Assembly (NCBI RefSeq): GCF_902779965.1 | Contig: NZ_CACZDK010000031.1 | Span: 1 to 43,322, forward strand | Length of the DNA: 43,322 bases | Reading direction: 5' to 3' | Source of the DNA: Fibrobacter succinogenes | GTDB lineage: Bacteria; Fibrobacterota; Fibrobacteria; Fibrobacterales; Fibrobacteraceae | Program-made: the position numbers and the translations under genes | In this document: in pieces, positions 8,507 to 17,118 of the stretch | How the letters are laid out: every line of letters starts with the position of its first letter | Numbering within the stretch: position 1 is the first letter of the stretch | Notes under the pieces: generated by a model | Told to the model about the DNA's origin: nothing | Database searches by the model: none | The model's input: only the letters and a program-made list of their open reading frames with translations

Positions 8507-10780
8507 TTACTTGAACACGGCTGTAATCGTTTGGCCTGCGCTCACTTGTACCAGTCGCGGGTTTTCGGTGGATCCGTCGGACCAGCCCGTGAATACGGTT
8601 CCGGAGCTTGCGATTGCGGTCAGCAGCAGTTCGTTATTGCTGAAGAATTTGCATTGATAATTGTTGCTTGGGAGTTTCATCCCGTCAACTAACACGGAGC
8701 CGTTTCCGCTTGCGCCAATCGTTACAGAAACTTCGTTTTCGAGGTCGAAGCGTTCGACCATTTCTTTTTTGATGGTTTCGCTGCGGTTCTTGGCGTAAGC
8801 AATCAATCTGTTTCCGTTCGGATCCCACTTGAAGTTGCTTTGGTTACGTGGCCATCTCTTTTCGTCGCGCTGCTGTTCCGAAGAGGGGATGGTTGCCATC
8901 ATGGATTGCACGGTCTTTTGCACCTTTTCGTAAGTCAAGTAGCTATTGAGAAGGATGCAGGCGTTGTTGATGAAAAGCCGTTTGAAGTCGGGATTTTCAA
9001 GGAGCTTGCTCAGCATGGTGCCCGGGCCTGCGCTGGCGCCTCCGCCACCGAAGCCTCCGAAACCGCCCCACATACCGCCTTGATTGCCTCCCTGGCTATT
9101 GGATTTTGCACCGAGTACCCAGTCGAACATGTTCTGATTATCGACGTCAAAGCCGCTGATGCCCGGCGAGAATCCAAATCCGTGGTCGGTATCGAATGCG
9201 ACGAATTTGAACGGGTGACCGTTTCCGCCCCAAGCGCGAACGTTGTTTGTAGGCCAGTCGCCATTGTGGAAATACATTTCGGCGAACATGTATTGCGCAA
9301 AACTGTTGACGTTGATTTTTGATTTTATTTGTTCGTATTTTGTGTTGTTGTCGCCCGCAAAATTGCCGCCGCTAATTTCATTGTATAGTTGCTGGTATTC
9401 TGAAGTCGAGGCGCCATTAGTGCCACTCGCTTCTAGGGTTGTTCCCGCAATTTTAACCATGTTGATGGACTTGGAATCGATGCCATAATTTGTCTCAACA
9501 AAGTTTCTGTTCAAGCGTTCGCGCAAGTCGTGGATGCCGAAGTATTCACCGTTGTAGAACACAACTACTTGGCGGCTGCGTTGGTAATCTACATCGGTGC
9601 CTTCCATAAGGGCGGTCATCATGGCATCGCCAACATAGTCGCACCAGAATCGGTTCCCGTTGTTGCGCAAGTTGAATGACTTGATTTTTTTTGCTTCTGG
9701 GCGAGTCTTGAACAATGAATATTTGAGGACCTTGTCGCCGTAATTATCGTTATCCATCTTGATAGCGACACTCTTCTTGGGCTTGTAGCGGCTCCAGTTT
9801 CCGATGATGGAAATGCCGGCGTCGATTTCCCAGGCTTTGCTCTTGGAAGAACTTCCGTTTTCGAAGTATTCCACGTGAGCGGGGAGTTCATCGTCTTTCC
9901 AGAAGTTAGCGCCCTTGCAGGGTTCCGTGCATTTTGGGTTGTTGTCGTCGGTTACGTTTCCGCCTCCGCCCATGTTGCCCCAGTTGCCCATGCCGCCGCC
10001 GATACCGCTGTTGATATTGCCTGTAGCGTAGAGACCGTCTGTGGAGTCGAACATGTCGTGATGATTTACGGTGATGGCTATGACTGGCATCGAAACGCTT
10101 TCGTTGATGAAGTACGTTTGTGTCGTGGTATCCATTGCCTGACCGTTTACAAATTCAGAACAACGTATAACCGTGTTCTCGGTAAGTGTTTTTGCTGTTG
10201 TTATTTGATCGGATTGTGCTGTTGGGAAGGAACCGTCAAATGTGCAACGGATTTCACCACCTTTTTGCGGAGAGAGCGGATTTATGGTGAGACTCGAATA
10301 GAATCCCGCTGCCGGGAGGAAACTGTCCTTGGGCTTGTGATTGTCATCGTAATCTTTTAGCCCGCTAGAAGATGAACCTGCAATTTTTGCAGAAGAACTG
10401 CTTGCTATTGTGGCGTTGGAAATAGCATAGGAGCTAGAAGAATATGTTGGGGGGAGTTGGGCTGGTGTTGAACTGCTTGCAGGTGCAACTGCAGAACTTG
10501 AAATTGGAGCTGCAGAGGACGAACTTTTTATGGGATCTTCGCTAGAATTGTTCGATGGTGGTACTTGCGAGGATTCGCTGGAGCGTGCTACGGATGGAGA
10601 TGAAACATCAACAGAAGTTGATGGATTAGAATTAGAAGATTTATTTTGTTCGATAGACGAAGATGATTCTTCGCTGATTGCGGATGAATCATTAAACGGA
10701 GCCGCTGCATTATCGTCGGTGCAGCCGCAAAAATAAGTACTCGCGAAAACGAGACCCCAAACTACGAGTTTTTTCTGCAT
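8507..10780 (-). CDS. CotH-domain lipoprotein with serine-rich linker
   Basis: A 757-residue lipoprotein (lipobox YFCGC, Cys20). Residues ~25-135 are a low-complexity Ser/Pro/Ala linker, common in Fibrobacter surface proteins. Residues ~160-225 resemble a chitobiase-C-terminal-like beta module (GEIRCTFDGSFPT). The CotH domain spans ~230-640: ELPAHVEYFE, GISIIGNWSR, KKSVAIKM, FNLRNNGN, YNGEYFGIHDLRERLNRNFV and the acidic motif FVAFDTDHGFGF. CotH proteins are atypical protein kinases in spore formers; outside them they occur in cell-surface or cellulosome proteins, and the substrate here is unknown. Two glycine-rich insertions (GIGGGMGNWGNMGGGGN and GMWGGFGGFGGGG) are unusual. The C-terminal ~70 residues look like a bacterial GW-type repeat (VFTGWSDGSTENP). 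It is monocistronic. Confidence 0.87.
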   Translation of the reverse strand: MQKKLVVWGLVFASTYFCGCTDDNAAAPFNDSSAISEESSSSIEQNKSSNSNPSTSVDVSSPSVARSSESSQVPPSNNSSEDPIKSSSSAAPISSSAVAPASSSTPAQLPPTYSSSSYAISNATIASSSSAKIAGSSSSGLKDYDDNHKPKDSFLPAAGFYSSLTINPLSPQKGGEIRCTFDGSFPTAQSDQITTAKTLTENTVIRCSEFVNGQAMDTTTQTYFINESVSMPVIAITVNHHDMFDSTDGLYATGNINSGIGGGMGNWGNMGGGGNVTDDNNPKCTEPCKGANFWKDDELPAHVEYFENGSSSKSKAWEIDAGISIIGNWSRYKPKKSVAIKMDNDNYGDKVLKYSLFKTRPEAKKIKSFNLRNNGNRFWCDYVGDAMMTALMEGTDVDYQRSRQVVVFYNGEYFGIHDLRERLNRNFVETNYGIDSKSINMVKIAGTTLEASGTNGASTSEYQQLYNEISGGNFAGDNNTKYEQIKSKINVNSFAQYMFAEMYFHNGDWPTNNVRAWGGNGHPFKFVAFDTDHGFGFSPGISGFDVDNQNMFDWVLGAKSNSQGGNQGGMWGGFGGFGGGGASAGPGTMLSKLLENPDFKRLFINNACILLNSYLTYEKVQKTVQSMMATIPSSEQQRDEKRWPRNQSNFKWDPNGNRLIAYAKNRSETIKKEMVERFDLENEVSVTIGASGNGSVLVDGMKLPSNNYQCKFFSNNELLLTAIASSGTVFTGWSDGSTENPRLVQVSAGQTITAVFK

Positions 10781-10928
10781 ATCTCATTCCTTGAAAAACT
10801 CTAAACCCACACGTATATCCATAATATATAGTGGTTTTTAATACGTTTGATTGTATTTATTGAAAATTTTATTTAAGCGTTGTGAAAATTGTGATATTTG
10901 CTAAAACGGTTGAAACGAAAATGCACAA

Positions 10929-10956
10929 AAAGTGCTCCGCGCTTACGGAACACTTT
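10929..10956 (-). terminator. Terminator of the ATP-grasp/alpha-E operon
   Basis: A stem with AAAGTG plus TCCG pairing to CGGA plus CACTTT (one internal mismatch, 10929-10939 with 10946-10956) and an A run on its left side lies 42 nt after the stop of the last operon gene. On the minus strand it reads as a stem ending in Ts. Confidence 0.6.
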
Positions 10957-10997
10957 CAAAAATGTGACGGTTGCTGTGAGCGCTGGAATTGCGCGCT

Positions 10998-11927
10998 TTA
11001 GCAGAAAAAGTCTTTCCAGATCTGATTGCCGAGTTCGTTCAGTCGAATTTGGACTTTTTCAATTTGCTCATGGAGTCCGTGTTCGATGATTTCTTCGATG
11101 GTCGTGAACGAGATGTCGGAACGCAGCTTTCCCAAGAGGCGTATGGATTCCGCATTGCTCTTGATGGGGAATGCGATGTTCTTTAGACATAGTTCCGCTT
11201 TTTCCAGGCAGTAGCGCAGGGAGCGCGGAAAGTCCTCGGAAAGCAACAGAAATTCCGCGACGTTATGCGGTGTCACGTCGGAATTGCGACGGTGAAACAT
11301 CTCGTAAGCGCCAACGCTCTTAAGAACGGCGTTCCACTGCACGGTATCGAGTGCCATGCCCACCATGCTCACGTCTGGGAGCAAGATATAGTACTTGACA
11401 TCTAGAATTCGCGAAGTCTGGTCGGCTCGTTCGAGCAGTGTTCCAAGGTGCGTAAAGTTCCACGCCACATCGTGGCTCATTGTGCCTTGAATAATGCCTG
11501 CTGTGAGCTGGCTGAATTCCTTTACGCTACTGTAAAATGCATGCGGCGCGGCCAAAACCTGTTTGGGCATTTCAGGGTCGCTCAACTTTAGGTAGAACTG
11601 GTTGATAGCAATCCACAGCTCCGAAGAAATCCTTTCGCGCACACAACGGGCATTCTCACGCGCAGCTGCCACGCACGAAATAATGCTGCTCGGGTTTTCT
11701 TTGTCGAAAGTCAAAAATGTCAGGGCGTTTTCGAACGAGGCGTGAGCGTATTTCTTGAAGAAATCGTCGGCATTACCCGCAATTTGGATGACCGGTTCCC
11801 AGGGGCGCACCTCGCCGGGCAAGTCCAGTTGGAGTTGGAGGTTCACGTCGATACTGCGCGCCACGTTTTCGGCACGTTCTATGTAACGGGCAAGCCAATA
11901 AATGGAATTTGCGACTCTACTTAACAT
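10998..11927 (-). CDS. Alpha-E domain protein (DUF403)
   Basis: A 309-residue all-helical protein. The N-terminus MLSRVANSIYWLARYIERAENVARSIDVN is the hallmark of the alpha-E (DUF403) family, and the internal RENARCVRERISSELWIAINQFY and HLGTLLERADQTSRILDVKYY also fit. In comparative genomics, alpha-E proteins accompany circularly permuted ATP-grasp enzymes and transglutaminase-like proteases, and the set is proposed to make and process a peptide-like or amide-linked product (proposal, not proven). It is the last gene of the minus-strand operon, 38 nt after the ATP-grasp gene. The family length is about 310 aa, so it appears complete. Confidence 0.9.
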   Translation of the reverse strand: MLSRVANSIYWLARYIERAENVARSIDVNLQLQLDLPGEVRPWEPVIQIAGNADDFFKKYAHASFENALTFLTFDKENPSSIISCVAAARENARCVRERISSELWIAINQFYLKLSDPEMPKQVLAAPHAFYSSVKEFSQLTAGIIQGTMSHDVAWNFTHLGTLLERADQTSRILDVKYYILLPDVSMVGMALDTVQWNAVLKSVGAYEMFHRRNSDVTPHNVAEFLLLSEDFPRSLRYCLEKAELCLKNIAFPIKSNAESIRLLGKLRSDISFTTIEEIIEHGLHEQIEKVQIRLNELGNQIWKDFFC

Positions 11928-11965
11928 ATTACACTTCCTACTTCTAACTTCCTACTTCCTACTGT

Positions 11966-13459
11966 TTACTGCTGTTGCTGTTGTTGTTCCATCCATAGCT
12001 TGGCCTGGCCAAGTTCCGGAGCCTTTTCGTTTTCGGCAATGACCCAAGTATCCTTACAGCCACCGCCCTGCGAGCTGTTCACCACGATAGAGCCTTTGCG
12101 GAGCGCCACACGCGTAAGGCCGCCGGGAAGAATGTAGGTCTCGCGACCCTGCACAATGTAGGGGCGTAAATCCACATGGCGTCCTTCGAAACCTCCATTC
12201 ACGATGCAGGGCACTCGGCTGAGCGAAATCATGGGCTGCGCAATGTAGTTACGCGGGTTTGCTATAATCTTGCTCTTGAACGCTTCGCATTCTTCCTTCG
12301 TCGATTTGGGCCCGACGAGCATGCCATAGCCGCCAGATTCGCTTGCCGCCTTGACAACCATGTTTTCGATGTGGTCCAACACATGCTTCATATGCTTCGG
12401 GTTTTCGCACACGAAAGTCGGCACGTTCGGAATGATGGCCTCTTGACCCAAGTAGTACTTGATAATCTGCGGCACGTAAGTGTAAATCGCCTTGTCGTCG
12501 GCGACACCGCAACCAGGAGCGTTTGCGAGTGCAACGTTCCCTGCCTTGTACGCTTCGATCAGTCCGGGCACGCCGAGGCATGAATCCGGGCGGAACACCT
12601 TCGGATCCAAGAATTCGTCATCGACGCGACGGTAAATCACGTGAACCTGCTTGAGTCCGCGCGTGGTGCGGGCGTAAACCTTTTTGTCTTGCACGACAAG
12701 GTCATCGCCAGTCACCAAGTCTACGCCCATCTGCTGTGCGAGATAGGAATGTTCGTAGTAGGCTGAATTGTAGATGCCGGGCGAAAGCACGACAACCTTG
12801 GGAGAAGCAATGGGTTCGGCCAAATATTCTAGCGCTTTGCGCAGGCGGGTGCAGTACTCGTCCACCGGGCGAATAGAGCAGTTGGAGAATACCTGCGGAA
12901 AGGTTCTCTTTAAAATTTGGCGGTTCTGCAACACGTACGAAACCCCACTTGGGCAACGCATGTTGTCTTCAAGCACGTAGAACGTGCCATCGGTATCGCG
13001 CACAAGGTCGGTTCCGGTGATGTGTGCCCAAATTCCCTTGGGCGGCACAAAGCCTTCCATCTGCGCTCTGTACGCGGTGCAAGTGTTGATGAGGCTTTCG
13101 GGCACAATCTTGTCGCGCAGAATCTTGCGGTCGTTGTAAATGTCCGTCAAAAAGCAATTCAACGCATCGGTACGCTGTTTCAGGCCCGCTTCAAGGTGCT
13201 TCCAGTCAGAAGCGCTTACAATGCGGGGAATCACATCGAAGGGGATGATCTTGTCCTTGCCATCCTTGTTGCCGTAAACAGCGAAAGTAATGCCGTTGTC
13301 GTAAAAAGCCGATTCTGCAATTTTCTGGCGGCGTTGCAGTTCTCCTTCGGGAAGCTCGTTGATTTTAGTAAACAACGGCTCTGCGACCGGGCGGGGTGTC
13401 CCGTCGGGTAAGCAAAGCTCGTCGTAAAAGCCTTCGGTATCGTAGTTTCCAAATTGCAT
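11966..13459 (-). CDS. Circularly permuted ATP-grasp type 2 protein (DUF404/DUF407)
   Basis: A 497-residue probable ATP-dependent carboxylate-amine or peptide ligase. Seen: the N-terminal [28 protein letters not shown] and ERAL-like region ([18 protein letters not shown]), the middle block [29 protein letters not shown] with GTDLVRD as written here, then [25 protein letters not shown] and [30 protein letters not shown]. These are the conserved motifs of the family, so the active site looks intact. The C-terminus ends in six consecutive Gln (EQQQQQQ), encoded by a CAG/CAA run, which is unusual and may vary between strains. It lies in an operon 80 nt after the transglutaminase-like gene. Confidence 0.9.
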   Translation of the reverse strand: [497 protein letters not shown]

Positions 13460-13510
13460 GTTTTGTTTCCTTATGCTTTTATGTGTTAGTTTATTCGCCC
13501 TTCGGACTTC

Positions 13511-13530
13511 TAGTAACTAGTAACTGTTAC
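13511..13530. repeat. Short TAGTAAC-type tandem motif
   Basis: TAGTAACTAGTAACTGTTAC lies in the 80-bp gap between the transglutaminase-like and ATP-grasp genes. It shares its unit with 42078-42100. A different short repeat (TACTTCC units, about 11939-11960) fills the next gap of the same operon. Confidence 0.5.
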
Positions 13531-13539
13531 GAAGCAACC

Positions 13540-14421
13540 TCAGTAATTCGTCGTATCCACATTCACGGACACTTTCAAGGTGTGCTCACCGCCTCCGGTA
13601 ATGACGCCTTTTAGCGGGCTCACATCGCCGAAGTCTCGACCCCAAGCGAGCACGATGTGCTCATCGCCTCCGAGTACGTTGTTCGTCGGGTCGAGTTCTA
13701 CCCAGCCGTGGCCGGGAACGTAGGAGCTCACCCAAGCGTGGGTTGCATCGGCGCCGACGAGCTTGGGCTGGCCTTCGCACGGGTGCGTGTGCAAGTATCC
13801 ACTCACGTAACGGCAGGGGAGGTGCAGCGACCGCAAGCAGCCAATCATCAAGTGCGCAAAATCCTGACAAACTCCTTTTCGCCCGCGCAAGATTTCTTGC
13901 GGCTGCGCTCCGATTCTTGTTGCGCCTGGCGTGTATTTGCAATCCGTGTAGATTCGGGTCATCAGTTCGTAAGCGGCATCAAAAATCGGACGGTTCGGCT
14001 CAAAACTTTCGAGAGCGTAATTACGGACGGATTCCTCGAACTTTGCGAAAGGGGAGGCGTAGGCGTACATCGCGGCGTCCAGCGTCTCGGCGCTTGTCGG
14101 GCGTTCCAAGAGCTTTGCCACCTGTTCCCATGGCATGGTATCGCTTGGGTTGGGCGGCTCTTCGGCTTGCACATCGACAATCCCTGTCGTCTTGAATCGA
14201 AAGTGCTTGTGTTCTTGCTCGATGCTGAACGCCAAAACCTTGTTCCCGTAAATGTCGAGCCGCTCTTGCTGTATCGTTGGATTCGGGTCCACTTCGATGC
14301 TGTGGCTAAGCCATTTCTGCCGGCTGACGCTTCGCGGGAGCATGTGCGCCAAATGATTGCTGAAAAGAACGGGAAGGTTGTAATCGTAAACCGTTTCGTG
14401 ATCGATTTGGTAAATAGGCAC
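13540..14421 (-). CDS. Transglutaminase-like cysteine protease family protein
   Basis: A 293-residue protein with the bacterial transglutaminase-like N-terminal beta domain (YQIDHETVYDYNLPV, residues ~1-90) followed by the papain-fold core. The catalytic triad is visible: Cys185 in GVCQDFAH, His228 in DATHAW and Asp244 in VELDPTNN. Such proteins with ATP-grasp/alpha-E neighbours are thought to be peptidases or amidases acting on the product of the ligases (family inference). Its start is 1 nt from the stop of the upstream fusion gene, so the two are probably co-translated. It is usually about 290 aa and appears full length. Confidence 0.9.
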   Translation of the reverse strand: MPIYQIDHETVYDYNLPVLFSNHLAHMLPRSVSRQKWLSHSIEVDPNPTIQQERLDIYGNKVLAFSIEQEHKHFRFKTTGIVDVQAEEPPNPSDTMPWEQVAKLLERPTSAETLDAAMYAYASPFAKFEESVRNYALESFEPNRPIFDAAYELMTRIYTDCKYTPGATRIGAQPQEILRGRKGVCQDFAHLMIGCLRSLHLPCRYVSGYLHTHPCEGQPKLVGADATHAWVSSYVPGHGWVELDPTNNVLGGDEHIVLAWGRDFGDVSPLKGVITGGGEHTLKVSVNVDTTNY

Positions 14422-14422
14422 T

Positions 14423-16885
14423 TTAAACCTCCGACATTTTTGTGGTTGTAGCGTGAATGACGCCTGTGCGTGGAGCGTGGCTTAAGTAGAGCCTAGTGAC
14501 GATTTCGGAAATCCGTTCGATAGAGCTTATCTGTACATCAAGTAGTTTTATGAGGTTCTCCCTATTGTTGTTTTCAGTTTCTGCTAGTAGTTCAATGTTT
14601 GCCAAGCGGAGTTCGGCAAGCACTCGCATCAGTTCGCGGTCTAGTGGCGAGAAGGTCGCTTCGCTTTGGTTGTTGCCGGGCAAATGCTTTGACGCTTTCC
14701 GCAGTTTTGCCACCTGGTAGGCGACGCTTCGCGGGTTCGATTCGTCGGAGAGCAGCAAGTCAATTACGGGCACAACCTGCAAACGGCCTCCATAGCGGCG
14801 GTGGTAAGTCATGAGACCGTCGCCAATTTCTAGCACGGCCTGCAACAATCGCAAGTTCGTCATTTCATCGGTGGGAGCCGTAGAAAGTAGACTCTTGATG
14901 AGTTGCAAGGTGCGGATGGCGCTTTCAATTTCTCGACCGAGTTCCAAAAAGCGCCATTCGTGGCCGCGCGTCATGGAATCCGCTGCAAGTCCGGCCACAG
15001 CGGCACTGTCCGAAAGAACAGCTTTCAAGTACGGCAACAGTGCCGCCGCACCTGGCCCTGCGGGCATTTCTGCAATGCCAAAGCCGTTCAGGTAAAGCCA
15101 CAAGTCTTCCGAAATGCGGTCTCGCAACTGCATCCCGAGATCGCGAATCTCCGTCAGCACACATTGCATTCCGTCCTTGTTGTCTTTGCGCAAGACAAAA
15201 TAACGGAGCGCGTTTTCCGGGTCTTGCGGAAGTCTTGATTGCGACTCGTCCGAGAGTCCCGCTTTCAAGATCCACGGCAGTTCCGGCATGTCCATCCACG
15301 ATTCGTCCGAAAGCCTGACTGCAATGCCTCTAGCGATACGCGCCATCATGTTCGAAGCAGAAAGGTCACGCCCCAGCCTGAACAAGTTTTCGGCAGCACG
15401 GCTTGGCAAGTTTCCGCTCGCTCTCGAAGGCGTAATCGCTTGGCCCGCGGGAGCGAGTAGCGAAAAGTTTGCCACGGGACTTTCCGAAAGCACCCAAATG
15501 TCCTTTTCTCCAATGCCGTTGCCCATAATTCCAAGCCCGCCTGGCATGACTGCCGTTTCGGTTTTCGTGTTGACGGCGAAGAATCGCATCAGCGAAACGG
15601 CTTGCGTAAACTCAGGGCTGCTTGATTTTTCATTGGAGCTTAGCCTTGCTTCGCTTCGCTTTGTCGGCGAAGAATCGCGGTAAGCGTAAACGGTTGCGAC
15701 ATCCATTGCTTTTTCTGCAATCCATTGTTCCGGCGCTTCTTCTACAGCCTGCATCAAGGCGAGTTGCGCTGTTGACGTCATCGCTGAATAGAATTTTGAC
15801 TCTGTTGCTTTGGAACTTTCTGCATCGCGGAAAGCTTTCTTGAAAATCCATTTATCCGATTCTGCAAAAACGCGTTTTGCGTCTTCTTCGTTTCCGAGCC
15901 AAACTGTTTCCACATCGCGTAACAACAGCTCTTCGCCAAGCAACTCCCGGCAAATTTCTGGCAAGAACGGCTTGAACATGGGAGATTCCAGAACACCTGT
16001 TCCCAAGAAATTTGCAATCGCAACATTGCCTGCGCGGACCGTGCTGATCAAGCCCACAGCGCCTTCGCCACTATCGACGCGAAGCTCTAGCGGGTCGCAC
16101 ATTCCGTCTTCAACTCTGCGGAAAATGGTTCCAATTTTTTTTAGTCCCATAAGAGTCTTCATGTACACCTGCAAATTGCGAACGGCAAGGTCGTCGTTTT
16201 CAACAAGCGGAATACCCAAGTAGCGCGCAATCACGGCATCTTCGGCGCGCCGCGGGTTATCGGGCCCCGAGGCGAGTAACACGACTTTGTCTGATTCTCC
16301 TTGCGTGTGAATGTCCTTGTGCATTTCGTTCAGACCGTCCATCAATTTCTTGAAAAAGACGGCTAGTCGTTCTGTGCGCATACTGCGAAAAAGTTCCGGG
16401 AAAGCGCGGCTTACGCCAATGCGGTTTTCGAGCGCACGGCCCAAACCTTCAGGGACTTGCAAATGGTCTGCCACCGCTACGAACGATCCGTCTTTCAGGC
16501 GGACAACGTCTGTAGCCGTTAAATTCACGAAAATTCCTCCGGGCGGTTGAACCTTCCAAACGACCTGTAAAAAGTCAGGGTTTGCAAACAAGAGTGCGGC
16601 GGGCAACTTGCCCTTTTTCCAAAGGCTTTGTTCTCCATAAATGTCTTTTGCTAACGCGTTGAAAAGTCGTGCTCTTTGCGCTACGCCTGCTTCTAGCGTT
16701 TTCCATTCATCGCTCGAAATCACCAACGGAATCGGGTCAGTACTTTTGTGGCTACCGCTCGTGCTCGACGAAAGATCGTTCTCGTCAAGAACATTGTGCA
16801 GACGCCTGCAGCGGTGCTCGAATTCCACCTTCGACAAAGCCGAAATGGATTTCATAAAAGTGTCTTCAGTCTCTACGTATTTCAT
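14423..16885 (-). CDS. Fused circularly permuted ATP-grasp and alpha-E protein, ATP-grasp half probably degenerate
   Basis: An 820-residue first gene of the operon. Residues ~45-470 are a DUF404/407-type ATP-grasp domain (SSDEWKTLEAGVAQRARLF, NLTATDVVRLKDGSFVAVAD, AGNVAIANFLGTGVLESP). Residues ~500-815 are an alpha-E domain that begins LPSRAAENLFRLGRDLSASN. Compared with the stand-alone ATP-grasp at 11966, the late motifs are eroded: the counterpart of LPGGLTR reads MPGGLGI, the SSQGGG motif is missing, and [10 protein letters not shown] reads KKAFRDAESS. It may therefore be a non-catalytic partner. The start could be 16885 or the in-frame ATG at 16855; neither has a clear ribosome site. Confidence 0.85.
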   Translation of the reverse strand: MKYVETEDTFMKSISALSKVEFEHRCRRLHNVLDENDLSSSTSGSHKSTDPIPLVISSDEWKTLEAGVAQRARLFNALAKDIYGEQSLWKKGKLPAALLFANPDFLQVVWKVQPPGGIFVNLTATDVVRLKDGSFVAVADHLQVPEGLGRALENRIGVSRAFPELFRSMRTERLAVFFKKLMDGLNEMHKDIHTQGESDKVVLLASGPDNPRRAEDAVIARYLGIPLVENDDLAVRNLQVYMKTLMGLKKIGTIFRRVEDGMCDPLELRVDSGEGAVGLISTVRAGNVAIANFLGTGVLESPMFKPFLPEICRELLGEELLLRDVETVWLGNEEDAKRVFAESDKWIFKKAFRDAESSKATESKFYSAMTSTAQLALMQAVEEAPEQWIAEKAMDVATVYAYRDSSPTKRSEARLSSNEKSSSPEFTQAVSLMRFFAVNTKTETAVMPGGLGIMGNGIGEKDIWVLSESPVANFSLLAPAGQAITPSRASGNLPSRAAENLFRLGRDLSASNMMARIARGIAVRLSDESWMDMPELPWILKAGLSDESQSRLPQDPENALRYFVLRKDNKDGMQCVLTEIRDLGMQLRDRISEDLWLYLNGFGIAEMPAGPGAAALLPYLKAVLSDSAAVAGLAADSMTRGHEWRFLELGREIESAIRTLQLIKSLLSTAPTDEMTNLRLLQAVLEIGDGLMTYHRRYGGRLQVVPVIDLLLSDESNPRSVAYQVAKLRKASKHLPGNNQSEATFSPLDRELMRVLAELRLANIELLAETENNNRENLIKLLDVQISSIERISEIVTRLYLSHAPRTGVIHATTTKMSEV

Positions 16886-17118
16886 ATTCTGGTAAATCGC
16901 AAAAAATGTGCCAAGCCATTTATACGTGGTTTTTGCATGATTTTATTACAAATTTTGTTTCTTTTACAATTTTTGAATGTAATAATATGGGCTAATTTTT
17001 CGTTTTTTAGCTCAATTACCTTGCTTTATCCCAAAATTTCCACGAAAAAGAGGGCTTTTTTTATGGATTGAACTTTTGGCATGAATTTTGCATAGCTCTC
17101 GCGGAGACATTTAAAATT

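Noticed and set aside
13657..14451. 264-codon plus-strand ORF opposite the transglutaminase-like gene
   Set aside because: The catalytic triad is on the other strand; no independent start signal or domain.
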